Below, piece after piece: positions 53,526-64,000 of a stretch of DNA of 64,000 nucleotides (its first letter is position 1; the number at the start of each line of letters is the position of its first letter). The notes under the pieces were generated by a model. The model had not been told where the DNA came from. It searched no databases and saw nothing but the letters and a program-made list of their open reading frames with translations. A program made the translations under genes and the position numbers. The DNA comes from Hymenoscyphus infarciens (Eukaryota; Ascomycota; Leotiomycetes; Helotiales; Helotiaceae): positions 124,001 through 188,000 of the forward strand of contig LLCB01000030.1 of NCBI GenBank assembly GCA_001414345.1, read 5' to 3'.

Positions 53526-54088
53526 CGTCACGAAGGTATGTGCATTAATTTTAGATGGACCTGGAGATGGACAGTTGGTGAGAAGACGTGTCCATGAATA
53601 TGCTCACTCAACCGTAAAATAAATGCAGTACGATGAAGGAATGTCAATTCACTGAGGTTGTTGTAGCAGTGTTGGTGAATTTGCTCGTATCGGGCTTGGG
53701 TGGGGCGTAGCTAGCATCAACCCCTGAAAAGATGACCGGAAGCTGCCTCCCGGAAGCTATGAAAATAAAGTGAATAAATCTGTTTGATATATTTTTGACC
53801 ACCGTACCGTGTATTGCATGGGGGGTGTCAGTGTAAACATGCATGTGCTGTGCATGCAGGATACTCCGCGCAGAAGCAATATATTGCGCCCCGTGGAGAC
53901 CTAAGTGCAAACGCACCAACAAAATATAGCCTGTAGGTCAACCAACAGTGCCAAGTAAGAATGTGAGGTAAAAGGAAGCTCCCTTGGCTTGGTTCATTCA
54001 TATCTAGAAAGAGGGTCTGCTTATCCACCAACCGGGTCTCTCGGTTCAATCACCTATTGCTCTTCTGTTGTTAAGCACTTACGGCATA
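53526..54088. promoter_or_regulatory. shared promoter region of P450-A and P450-B
   Basis: The 563 bp between two divergent start codons must hold both promoters. It contains a self-complementary GCATG-rich patch near 53,836-53,861 (GCATGTGCTGTGCATGC). I recognise no specific regulator site. Confidence 0.5.
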
Positions 54089-55778
54089 ATGTCTAATTCT
54101 TCCTCAGAGGATCGGTCGTCTGGTCTGGATTTCATCAGTACAACCGCTGCGCAAGCTTTCCTAGCGTCAACAAATGAACAAAAGCTGTCAGGGGCAATTG
54201 TTGTTCTCTGCTTCCTTGTGCCCGTTTTTTGTTTCCATTTTTTGAAAAATACAGAAGTTCTGCCCGTCGTCAACCGCCTTTTTCGCTTCGAGCCTCGAGT
54301 GTTTGCGCGCTTTCGGTGGGCTTTCAACTCCAAGCGAATCTTGGAAAATGCGGACCAAAAGGTAGATATATGGATAGTCTTTCAGTACAAGATCGACGCT
54401 GATATCAGCCAGTTTAAAGGGAAGCCATATCTCCTGAACCGCGGAGATGTTGATATGGTTGTCTTACCTCCAGACTTTGTTCCAGAGCTCAATACGCTGT
54501 CCCAGAATGTGATAAATTCGAGGAGATCTCATTCAACTACCTTGCTGGGCCACTTGAACGGGATCAACGTTGTGCTGGAAACCTCTTTCCACGTCAAAAT
54601 TCTGTTGAACAAAGTCACTCCATCTCTCCCTCGTTTCTTCGAGCCTGCCGCTTTGCGAATACAAGAGACACTAGGTCATGAATTCCCACAAAATACCACG
54701 GAGTGGACTGCAGTCGAACCACTCGACAAAGTTGCACTTTGTATTAGTCGAGCAATGACTTTAATGATTTTCGACGCTCCAACCTGTGATAATCCTGAAC
54801 TCATTCGCACATTTGTGGATCATGCGGAAAACGGTAAATTCAGAATGCAATCAAACTACTTGAGCTTTTCTGATAACGATCACAGTTTTTTCCGTGGCCT
54901 TTGTCATGCGGCTGGTTCCATGGTTTTTACAACGTCCTCTTGTCTGGATTGTTCCATATATGTGGCATCTACGCAAGACTCGCAAAATCTTGAACGGATT
55001 TGTTGCACCAAGAGTAGAAGATACCTTGGCCCAAAAGCACCAGGGCTTTCCACCAGGACCAGATCTAATCTCGGCCATGGTTTACTCGGCCAAAAACCCC
55101 CAAGAAGCTGATCCTGAACGACTTGCTGGCATTATCGCCTCAACTGCTGCTGGTGCTATACACAGCTCCGCAGCTTTGGTCGTTACAGTTGTCGCGCATT
55201 TGGTCGCCCACCCCCAGTTTTTAGAAGAAATCCGTGAAGAGATCCGTATCAAGAATCAAGAGTTGGATGGACAATGGAATATGGATGTATTCCAGGAGCT
55301 GTTCAAACTCGACTCGGCCATGAAGGAGACGACCCGAACTGCGCCATCGACGCGAATCGTCTATATGCGGGCAATACTGAAAGGTCATGTTTTGTCAACC
55401 GGGTTGGAGCTCAAAAAAGGGCAATACCTCTGTGTTTCTGGAGCCAGCAGAGCAATGGATCCCAAATTATTTCCCAATCCAGAGGAATACGATTCTCTTC
55501 GTTTTTTCAGAGATTTGGAAGACCATCGCACCAGACCATTCAACAATAGCCACGCGGAGGACTTCAGATGGGGCTCGGGGAGATGGGCGTGTCCTGGAAG
55601 ATACATTGCAACGCTACTGACGAAGATGATTATTGTCAAGCTTTTGGATCAATATGATTTTGAATTTCCCAATGGCGCAGAGCCCCAGATAACATCCCTC
55701 CATGAGTTCAACTTTATACTTCCAGATGCCAAGTTTCTGATGCGACGAAGGAAGGAAACTTTAAATATTAAATATTGA
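54089..55778 (+). CDS. cytochrome P450 monooxygenase (P450-B), CYP68/CYP503-like
   Basis: This resembles the P450s of fungal gibberellin clusters (kaurene oxidase and GA14 synthase types). The frame changes at a 52-nt intron, 54,834-54,885, which joins DAPTCDNPELIRTFVDHAEN to FSVAFVMRLVPWFL. A 51-nt stop-free segment, 54,362-54,412, has GT and AG ends, and removing it gives the spacing expected in the family, so it is probably an intron. The product is then 528 residues (545 if retained). Landmarks are LVGHL-like LLGHLNGINVVLE, LPRFFEPAALRIQETL, helix I AAGAIHSSAAL, KETTR (ExxR) and WGSGRWACPG (haem; Trp replaces the usual first Phe). An N-terminal hydrophobic segment lies at residues 35-50. 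A role in oxidising the CPS/KS product is inferred from position and similarity. Confidence 0.88.
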
Positions 55779-55875
55779 GATGCTTTAAATAGATAGGTTA
55801 GACAGTAGTCATATATATCTATCTTTTTTGAATTGCATTTTGGTAAACTATGGCACGGCTTTCAGGCTTGTTCTC

Positions 55876-55995
55876 TTGTAAGAGCGGCCGCCCTCACTCT
55901 GAGTCCATCCAGTCAACTAGGAATTTGGTAAGATTTAATTAATGGAAACCTAATTATCTCGTATGTACACAGAGTAAGGGCGACCGCTCTTACAA
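55876..55995. mobile_element. 120-bp MITE-like element with 26-bp terminal inverted repeats
   Basis: TTGTAAGAGCGGCCGCCCTC, then ACTCTG, opens the element, and its reverse complement closes it with two mismatches, both C to T. The interior of about 68 bp is AT-rich and has no frame. A CTTGTT/AACAAG match outside the ends suggests the inverted repeats may reach a few bases further. A clear target duplication is not seen. The element lies just 3' of P450-B. Confidence 0.8.
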
Positions 55996-57459
55996 AATCA
56001 AACAAGGTTTAGAGTTAAACACGATATTGCTGGGGCGATGTTTGTGAAGTTGATCTATGTCTTATCCGGGAGCTTCTATCCCCGTGAAATCGGATTTTAC
56101 CCGGTCCAGGAGCTAATAGGAAGGGATAACTGAAACCTTGGAACTGCGCCCCCACGGGGACCCCAATAACCCTCGAACGATTTTCCAAAACCGGAAGGTT
56201 GTAGTCTCACATTGAAATTTCAGAAAAGGTAACCAGGGTGCAAGGCTTTCAAGATGCAGTGAGCATGAGAAATTTTCATATTATCATGCATGACGTTGCC
56301 TCCGAGGGTTTCATTCTCCGATGTCCTGCATACGTTCTCTTGCAGGTGCTCTTTCAGCAAGGACTAGATTTACCACGGTAGGGATCACCGGAAAACCTGC
56401 ATAGCGCCTGGATAGATTGACGGCCCTACGAAAGCAAGATGAGTATCCAGAACACTCCCTCGGTGTGTCTAGTATACTCTAACAAGAGTGTTTATCCCTA
56501 TAAGTAAGCTAGCTAGGATCAAAAAGTGGAATTAGAGAATAGTACTCGAGCACTTTCTAAAAGTAGTAGATACTATAGGCGCTAGCTTTATAGTTTTAAG
56601 TACTTTAAAGAGCTATAGAAGTTACGTATCCTCTTTTAAGAAATAGTTAGTACTCTTAGTATTTAGGTAGTATTTAGGAATAGCCTTATATTATATAATT
56701 ACCTAATTACTCTCTTCTTTTTTTACTAACTCTCTACTTCTATAAAATCACTTCTTTTAAAAGAATAAGTAACGAAATTAGACGTTTTAGACGAAGTTTA
56801 CTACTTCGCGTACTTGTATATATATACGCGTCTATAAGTAGGTACTTAAATTCCTTACCTTTAAAGTAACTTAGAAGAATCTATCTACGTTTAAGAAAGG
56901 AGAGAGGAAGAGGAAGAGGAAAAGCATAGAGAGTAGAGAAAGCGTCGATTTTAAAATTTAAAACTAAATTTTAGTTTAATTACTTTAAAAAAGTCTAAGC
57001 TTTATCGATTACAAGCCCTTTACCCTTATAGAATATTATTAATTTTTTTAACACTAATCCCTACCTAAAACTTCCTTATAAACCCCCTGACAAGGGTCCT
57101 GATTAGGCCATATTCCATGTAGTATAGAACACCCACGACAGGGGGGGGCTCTTTACTTTCGTAGGGCGGGTGTACTCCAATTAATTATGAATTGCATCTG
57201 TAGGCAGCAGCGTAGCTTCAGCAGCATTTTGAAGTCTGGAATTTTGAGTAACCATAAAAAGTGATATACTTCAGAGCCACGGTTTAGTACTAAGAGCAGG
57301 TAGCACGGAAATTGAAAACCAAGGCACTGAAAGGCCGATTCTTGGGAACCAAATTGTCACGATTAAGCGATATCACTACCCCTTGGCTTTGAAACATAAC
57401 ACTGATGTCTCTAATCCAAAGAGCCCCAAAGAATGACCGGCATTTGACGCTCAGATTCT
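55996..57459. other. intergenic region with an AT-rich insertion
   Basis: This separates the convergent 3' ends of P450-B and the CPS/KS gene. 55,996-56,465 has normal composition without a gene. 56,470-57,085 is AT-rich (separate entry). 57,090-57,459 returns to normal composition with a run of eight G at about 57,142. Confidence 0.6.
56470..57085. repeat. AT-rich RIP-like island
   Basis: About 615 bp have the same composition as the 27.8-kb block: nearly no CA or TG, many TA, AG and CT, and the word TAAGCTAGCTA. It is flanked by normal DNA on both sides. It is probably a remnant of a transposon mutated by RIP. No terminal repeats are obvious. Confidence 0.75.
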
Positions 57460-60400
57460 CTATTTCATTCGGCTTGCGATGTCTCTCGCCACATATATCT
57501 GCCCATAAAAGTCGGTAACGTTCACAAACAACTTTGCTCGATCCAGAAGCTCCCTCTCAACCATCCCACCCAGACGCTCCATGGAACCATTCAAGCAATG
57601 GCGCTCATACTCTGCCAGATACATTAGTTCTTCCTTCTGTTTCTCTTCTTTCCCCTCTTCAGATACCCCTTCCATTCCATCGTAAAACTCGGGAAAATCC
57701 AAGCTGTTCAGATTTGCCTCCGCGCGATCTCGCTTCGCTGATCCGTAGTCGTTATACATTCGGCACATCGTGCTTAGTCTCCGCCCAATATCCTCAGCTA
57801 GATATGCAGTCTTAGCGCCCTTCCAAACCTTCTCTCCTGCTTTGCCACCGATAAGACACTCGAAGAAAATCCAAGAGAAGGGACCACTCGTGTGGTTCGC
57901 GGACGTTGTACGGACCCATTGGTGAAATGAAGTAGTCGCGTTGGCGAAGGGTAGTCGTAGCTTTGAATCTACGAGAGTCTTTTCCTCCTTTAGCTGCTTT
58001 TCAAAGAGGGTATTGTCGCTATTCTGGAGTATATGCGCGCAGAGAAAGGTTGCAAGCTCATGACTAAGTCGCTTTTTGGTATGCGCTGGGGCACGGAGGA
58101 CTGCCGGATGAGTGAGAACGTAACAGATGTACTTTCGGAGAACCTGCTTAGCTTCTGAGAGTTCTGTGTTTGGTTTTTCCTCGCCATTTGAGAACCGCTT
58201 GGTCGAACCGGTGCCATTGGTCTTAGTACCATTAGCGTGGGGTAGCGATTGTTTTGTGAGCAGTAGTAATTCAATGTCTGAACATGATTCGATGACAAAT
58301 TGCCGAAGGATTTCCTCTTTTCCATGAAGATGTGCTCCGATGACCACCTCCATAAACTCATCTGCTTGGTAATTGAGCATGGAAAGGATCATCATCTCTA
58401 GGAACAATTGAGTATTGACAGGCTTGTTCAAATAATTGCAGCATGTCCAAGTGAACGGAATGTATTCTAACCATTTGTCTTCAGCCATGTCCTTGCGGGG
58501 GAAAACGTCGAGTCGAATGACTTTCAGTTGTGGTAGCAGCAAATAACCTTCGAGAATGGAGAGCTTGAGCGTCGGTTTGCCTCGAAGTTCTGAGAAAATC
58601 GGTAGCCGAGAAAAGAATTGTATGAAACGACCTCCTTTATCCATAGGGGGATTCACAAGAGCAGCGAGTGCACCTGTCCAGACACACGTCTCAGGGTCAT
58701 TCATAGCTGCAAGGCAATATGTTTGCGCAAGTACTGCGGATCCATAGGTTACCTTTTCAATCCACACATACGAGAGATCGGTCCAGCGGCTGTGGTTAAG
58801 CAAGAGGTATCGACGACCAGCCCCAATAGCCTTTGACATCTCCGATTCCATAGATCCAAGAAAGGGAAGAGAAGAGAGGGCTTTAACAGTGAGAATGCCA
58901 TAAGCGGTGACTTCGCAAGAGCTGGATCCGTTCAATGTAGGTCCCCACGAGCCATCGGAATTTTGGTCCAGAAGGGTGCGAGAGAGAAGTTGCGCCAGAA
59001 TAGGGGATACACGATTGAGAATGAGGTCCGTGGAAAGACCAGTGAGCATTTTCCGGTCCCAGGACAAAAGTGTCATGGTGAGACCTTCGGAGAGTAGCAT
59101 AAATGAATATTGCTGAGATGAATTCTAGAATAGTAAGTACTGGCTTGTATATAAGACACAATGTAAACTAACCCATTTGTCTTGAACTGAGCCATTGAAC
59201 CATGCTGTGCTAAGGTATTGAACAATCTCGCAACTTATCTCGGAATACTGCTCCGGAGCATGTAGCAAGGCTATTAAGACATTACAATTGGCACTAAAGC
59301 TCGAGTTTCTTTCCCCTTCGTAAGTGCGGAAACATTCTTTGGTTTTGAATGTCTCGATCAGACCATTTAGCTTAGTTTCCCGTCGGCCGAGAAGGTAGAG
59401 AGAGGAAATGGATTTGGCAGTATCATCTGCATCAGGCATAACACCGCTGGCTGTCAATTTATGTTAGTCAAGAATTGAGTTGGAAGGCTCAAGAGAACGT
59501 ACTAAACCCAACAATGCCACCGCCACGAGTCAAAGCCGCATCGAGGCAATCAGCCAGCAGTTCTAGCTGTGAGGGTCCGAGATCCTCTGTCTTGAATCCA
59601 GCTCCCATGAGGGTAGAGAGAACCTTCATGTTACGTTATCTTAGTTTGAACCACCATTGGAAATACATGGTTGTCACTCACCCAGCTTATATCAAAAATC
59701 TCAGAAGGATAGGCTGATGGAACTGCTCCACTCTGACATGAATTGGTATTATCAAGCACCATGTTCAAATAATCTTCTGCCCGATCATCCCATTGTGATG
59801 AGTATATCACGTATGCCGCCGTAGATGATGGGGAATTCATCATACTGCCATCCTGAAGCCGATGTTTTACTTTGTCAAAGTCAATCTTTCCTATGAATGC
59901 CTCTAACGAATGAAAAAGAGTCGTTGGATAGGTACCATACAGGATCTCCGGAGCAAACTTCGCCATCTTGATAGCATTTATGTGATACAACTCCTTGGAA
60001 CACGGAAACTGAAAGTCAATACCTTCAGCACGTAGCAAGTCAAGATGTGCTGGGATGAGAATTTCGAAAGCTACATGATCGGTCTTTGTCACATCCCAAC
60101 TTTCTAGTTTAGTCTTGAGCCAAGTGGCGGCCAGTTCGGCACGGTCATCGAGGTCGGTTTTTTCGAAGACGCAGCCGTTGATTTCAATGTTATTTCGATG
60201 TTTCAATATTGACAATAGACTGGCCATGGTGTTGAGTATACTGTCCACATCGTCTGTTTCAGCACTCCCACGATCCCAACCACCTTCGCGGGACTGCTTG
60301 TTTAGCAAATATTGAAAGCTTTGAGGAAATAACCACCTGTGACCGCCATCGATTGGTTTAGAAACCATAGAGACCCAGGCGCTACAGTAAATTGCCTCTG

Positions 60401-60494
60401 ACATCGACCCCAGAGGCAGGTTACGAGAATATCTCTCCGCCAGAGAACTAATTATCCCAGCCGCCTCGGCCTGTATGTTGAGAATTGAGCCCAT
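57460..60494 (-). CDS. CPS/KS: bifunctional diterpene cyclase, CPS/KS type
   Basis: This is a two-domain terpene synthase that would cyclise geranylgeranyl diphosphate to a copalyl diphosphate and then ionise that to a kaurene-like hydrocarbon. Exons 60,494-59,682, 59,623-59,503, 59,450-59,173 and 59,124-57,460 (introns 58, 52 and 48 nt) give 958 residues, the usual size. The class II motif DADD lies in GVMPDADDTAKS; the segment SREGGWDRG and PSAYPSEIFDISWV also match. The class I domain has DEFMEVV in LNYQADEFMEV, where fungal enzymes have DE-type rather than DDxxD motifs, and the second metal site MYNDYGSAKRDRAEANLNS. All expected catalytic motifs are present. The exact product cannot be read from sequence. 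An in-frame ATG at 60,569 would add 25 residues without conservation. Confidence 0.93.
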
Positions 60495-61367
60495 CTTAAA
60501 AAAGCGAATTGATACAGAAGTTTTATTCAAAAGAATATTGAAATCTGAGCTCACTAAGTAAAGCGTCATTCAAGGGAACCGGCATAGCGGTGTTTCTTTG
60601 CAACTTTCCACCAGCTCCACAAAATTAAGCGAGCCCCCCCTGATGGCTCCTGCGCTATCCAGAGTAACTCACAAGCTGGGTTCAGTAGCTTGTCTTTACA
60701 TGATTTTTAGCTAAAACTGATTTGTGCAAAACACCCCAGAAGGGGCAGGTGATAGTGATGCAACTGCATTACCCTATGCATCGACCCTATGATCGCTGAA
60801 CCCCTGTTCTTGCTCCTTGTAAAGTCCTACAAGGATCTCTCACTTTCAGCTCCCTTTTATAGCTTAGTATGTTCTGCAGCTTAGTACTTTTCGCGTATCT
60901 CTTAAAATCGGTCTGGGGAAAAAAAAGATTGCCGAGCAGATAGTGGGTGGCCAAGCAGATAGTAGTGGACCATAATCCACAGGTTGATCGACAGTCCGAG
61001 TTCAGACATTAGGGTAGTGTCAAGACCTTGGCATGACGCTGACTACTCTTCGCATCTACGGTCGTATTATTTCAGGGGCTGCTGTTTAGTAGGAGTTGAA
61101 TGCACATGAATCACACCACATCAGACGAACCGCGCTGCTCACAGTTTCTCGCTGGGATTCTGGCAGTACCAACATTTTCTTGAGAAAATTCTCCGTCTGC
61201 ACTTACAAGGAGCAGTACATACTAAAGGTTGCAGTAGGATGCTCGCATATGCAGTCTAATTCAAGATACCCTGTATTGAAATGGCCAACAGACAGAAGAG
61301 GAGAGAGAAGTCAGCCATGTGAATTAGGGAAAAAATTGATAACTTTTAGAAGGCCTTCAACTCCACC
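60495..61367. other. intergenic, CPS/KS promoter side
   Basis: 873 bp lie between the CPS/KS start and the 3' end of P450-C. I see no gene. It includes a 6-bp direct doublet of AGCAGATAGT (60,934 and 60,954 area) and must contain the CPS/KS promoter. Confidence 0.55.
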
Positions 61368-62289
61368 CTAACGGTTGCTGACTCGCAGCCGCACTGAATC
61401 CTTCATCTTGAGCCCCATCTCAAAACCTATGCCGGCAGACAAAGCTAGCTCAGCTTCTCGTAAATCTGCAACGTTGCCAGGGCCGTTGGCGAGTGTGACA
61501 TTGTATTTGCTCAATACACCAACTATTGTGGCACAAAATTCAACTTGTGAAAATACCTTACCCATACAAGAACGAGATCCTTCTGCGAAGGGAAGGTACG
61601 CTCCCGGAGGTGGATTAAATCTAGTTTCCGCAGATGAATCAGCTTTTACTGCTGGTAGCCAAATTTCTGGGTTGAAATTGGACACCGGATATGGTTCCTC
61701 GTCCATATCTTTTTGGAATGACTCGGGCCAAATTTTCGGATTCCTATGAGCAGCACAAGTATTCAAAAGTATCAGAGTATCAGGTGGTAGCATGTAGCTG
61801 TTTGCACCTGATTTGATGATTTGGTGCTTGTCTGGATTCGTCTTCGGAAGAAAAGTGGCGACTGGATATTGACGAAGGGTTTCCTTCATCAGAGCCCCAA
61901 CGTGGCCATTCATTAGGCGAACATAGTCAGTCGGGTATTCTAAGTCTTCTACGGCTCTACCGTTGAGAATGATGTCGACATCGTTCTGCAGCGCTTTTTG
62001 AAACTGGGGTTTACAGGCCAACATCGTCACCGAAATCCACAATGTAGCTGCACTGGATTCGTGACCAGCAAGTACAAAAATGAAAATATTACCAAGTACT
62101 GCCTCTGGGGCAATAGCGAGATCTATTGTTCCAGCTTTCACAAATTGGTGAACTAATTTATCGCTCTCTTTGGGCTGCTCGCGTAGTGACACTTCTGCCT
62201 CGTCTCGGAGTTCTTCCATGTATTTTCGCCATTCTCGGAAGCCTTCCTTTGCCCGTTTATGCATAGATAAAGGTGAGTAATCTATGTTA
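61368..62289 (-). pseudogene. cytochrome P450 (P450-C), 5' half missing
   Basis: The last exon, 62,289-61,368, encodes about 307 residues of a P450. They include VLAGHESSAATLW (helix I), MKETLRQYP (intact ExxR), SNFNPEIWLP and YLPFAEGSRSCMGKVFSQVE (haem). A good 45-nt intron, 62,334-62,290, with GTGAGA donor and CTACAG acceptor, precedes it, so the gene once had an upstream exon. Beyond 62,335 the sequence becomes AT-rich retroelement DNA with no P450 coding, so roughly 200 N-terminal residues are absent from the window. Either the element split the gene and the 5' part lies beyond 64,000, or that part is lost. As it stands, no full enzyme can be made. Confidence 0.85.
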
Positions 62290-62337
62290 CTGTAGTTAGG
62301 TCAAGATATAGTGGTGACTGGAGAGACTTCTCACTAA

Positions 62338-62576
62338 GTAGAAATCTCGGAGTAATAAACAAGACTAGATTGTTATTACAGGATGGTCGTATCGAACGTA
62401 GTTTCGTTGTCTTACCCTAGTCGAGGCTTAAAAGAAAGGTAGATTTAATATAATTAATTATAGTATGTAAAACGTCTAAAGAGAGAAGAGAGCATAAGGC
62501 GCTCGAAGCTATCTATAGGTTCCTCTGTCTATGAGCACTAAGAGTTACGTAGTATACCCTATAACATACCCTCTCT
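62338..62576 (-). mobile_element. LTR-like sequence of a retroelement
   Basis: Read on the minus strand, the segment starts TGTTATAGGGTATAC at 62,576 and runs about 240 bp to GAGATTTCTAC. It is preceded by a purine run (AAGAGAGGG, then TA) as in the polypurine tract before a 3' LTR. TGTTAT starts are common in Copia-type LTRs. The terminal CA expected at the other end is not intact, possibly through RIP. No second LTR copy lies in the window, so a pair cannot be shown. Confidence 0.5.
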
Positions 62577-64000
62577 TAAAAACGTTCCCTCCTAAGAGCG
62601 AAATAATTTACCCTTAATCCTTCCTTTCTTAACTTACTACTAGGAAGAGGGCTTAAATAAGCTCTTCTTTAATCCTTCTATCTTTCTTATTATAGTACTC
62701 TTTAGAGCTTCCTTATCCTTCTCTATAAAGCCTCTTAGTATTCCGAGAATAGAATCGACGTGAGTAGTGTTATTGTTTTAAGAAGATTAATTATCTTATA
62801 ACTAATACTTAGATCGTTTACTATCCTAGGATTACTAATCGTCTTAGGATTAATATTTAGATTAATTATTATAAGTAACGTCTTTTCTAGTTATATAATT
62901 ATCTTTTAGATTATTATTAGGCTTAGACACCTAATTATTACTAGTATTCTTCTAATACTTATATTCTTACTCGATCTTACGAATCTCTGTTATTATTAAG
63001 TACTTCTACTTAGCGAAGTCGATAACTAAGAAGCGAGGAATCTTATAATTATTTAGAAGGTTTATAATAATAAAGGACTTAAATTTTTAACTGTTTACCT
63101 CCTATTACTATCCTATAATATATTAGTTTTAAGGAAGCTTAATTATGTATTTTATTCTATTAGTTATAAGAGGAGGATAAACGTTTTCTAGCACCTTTAG
63201 AGAGGTATATACTACGAAGATATCGTCTTTAATTATAAGTATTATATATAAACTTAATACTAGATGATTTAGGACTACTAAAGTAATGTCTATATACTTT
63301 ATAAGATAATTAACTACTTATTATAGAGGTAACTTAATTATGTCCTATTATAGCTTATATATTACTACCTCTATTACTACCTCGTCCTTAGCTAGTAATT
63401 GTAGTAACTCTTTAACTTCTCTTGTCTATAAGACTTATTATATAGATTTCCTAGTAAGTCTTTTAAGTACTATATAATCCTATACTTGATATAGACTATT
63501 ATAAGTCTTATAAATAATATTAGCTATGTATACTAAGGAGTTATGTCTTATTTAAGTATATTTATTATAGTAATAGTACTTGTAATATTATTAATTATAT
63601 ACTTTATATCTATATTATAAGTAGTTATTTAGGAATTCCTTATAAAGGTAAAAGTGAGATTAGTATTTATGATATCTCTAACTAAAAAGGTTATAGCTCT
63701 TAGAATCCTTTAAGAGCTTATTTAGATAGTTGTGTTTCTTATGTCCTAACTCTAAGTATAATTTATATTTAAAGACTAGATTATTTAGATATTCTGATTT
63801 CTTATAACTATACTCTTTATAATTTAGGTATACCTTTACTATAGAAGCTTATCGTTCTACTATATAACCTTAGTCTCGAGTATAGTAGTATAGGCTATAA
63901 AGCTCTCTAACTACCTTATAGTCTATTAATAATCTAGTATCCTTTTTACTATAGCTATACCTAGTAGAGTCGAAAACATAGTTGCTGATAAAGATTACTA
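62577..64000. repeat. AT-rich RIP-mutated DNA, continues past the window
   Basis: The composition is that of the left block: CA and TG are rare and TA is abundant. It includes the decayed minus-strand frame and probably the interior of the LTR-like element. No intact gene is seen to the window end. Confidence 0.8.
62640..63300 (-). pseudogene. RIP-decayed retroelement reading frame
   Basis: One minus-strand frame stays continuous for about 220 codons except for roughly 20 stops. All of these are TAA or TAG and none is TGA, as expected if CAA and CAG glutamine codons were mutated. It ends with a TAG at 62,640-62,642, about 65 bp before the LTR-like start. Readable pieces include KIPRFLVIDFAK, KYLIITEIRKIE and HVDSILGILRGFIEKDKEAL. 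I do not recognise the domain; the frame may be a Gln/Asn-rich C-terminus of a Gag or polyprotein. Confidence 0.55.

Noticed and set aside
54894..55778. P450-B as two genes or a frameshifted pseudogene
   Set aside because: A standard 52-nt intron at 54,834-54,885 joins the two frames and restores conserved residues.

Overview
The window looks like a filamentous ascomycete (Pezizomycotina) chromosome segment. Genes carry many short introns of about 45-60 nt, a Zn2Cys6 regulator, a HET-domain gene relic and a fungal-type Dicer are present, and the AT-rich repeats have almost no CpA or TpG, the mark of repeat-induced point mutation (RIP). A leotiomycete would fit, but the sequence alone does not prove it.

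Layout. (1) 1-27,800 is one continuous AT-rich, RIP-saturated block without intact genes. It holds several decayed minisatellites, a 178-bp palindrome and one short word repeated in both orientations. Its right edge carries a G/C-tract foldback (27,947-28,090). (2) 29,499-34,733 holds housekeeping genes: SYF1 (splicing, minus) divergent from VMA8 (V-ATPase subunit D, plus), which converges on a U1A/U2B''-type snRNP protein (minus). (3) 34,740-40,616 is gene-poor and rich in microsatellites, with one short Zn2Cys6 regulator (36,754-38,026, minus). (4) 40,617-48,035 holds a complete Dicer-like gene of the DCL1 type (minus), divergent from TAP42 (plus). (5) 48,920-50,733 is a broken HET-domain gene. 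(6) 51,625-62,334 is a diterpenoid gene cluster: two divergent cytochrome P450 genes, a bifunctional copalyl diphosphate/kaurene synthase-type cyclase (CPS/KS), and a third P450 that loses its 5' half where AT-rich retroelement DNA begins. (7) 62,338-64,000 is a RIP-mutated LTR-like element running off the window.

How the parts work together. The CPS/KS-type enzyme would turn geranylgeranyl diphosphate into a labdane-derived (kaurane-like) diterpene, which the P450s would oxidise, as in fungal gibberellin clusters. No GGPP synthase, desaturase, transporter or pathway regulator is seen, so the cluster may continue to the right or may be partly dead. Signs of decay are a disrupted third P450, a P450 lacking the Arg of the ExxR motif, and AT-rich and MITE insertions between genes.

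Intron boundaries were placed by eye from GT/AG (or GC/AG) signals, reading-frame continuity and family conservation. Every multi-exon span below runs from the start codon to the stop codon, with exons given in the evidence.
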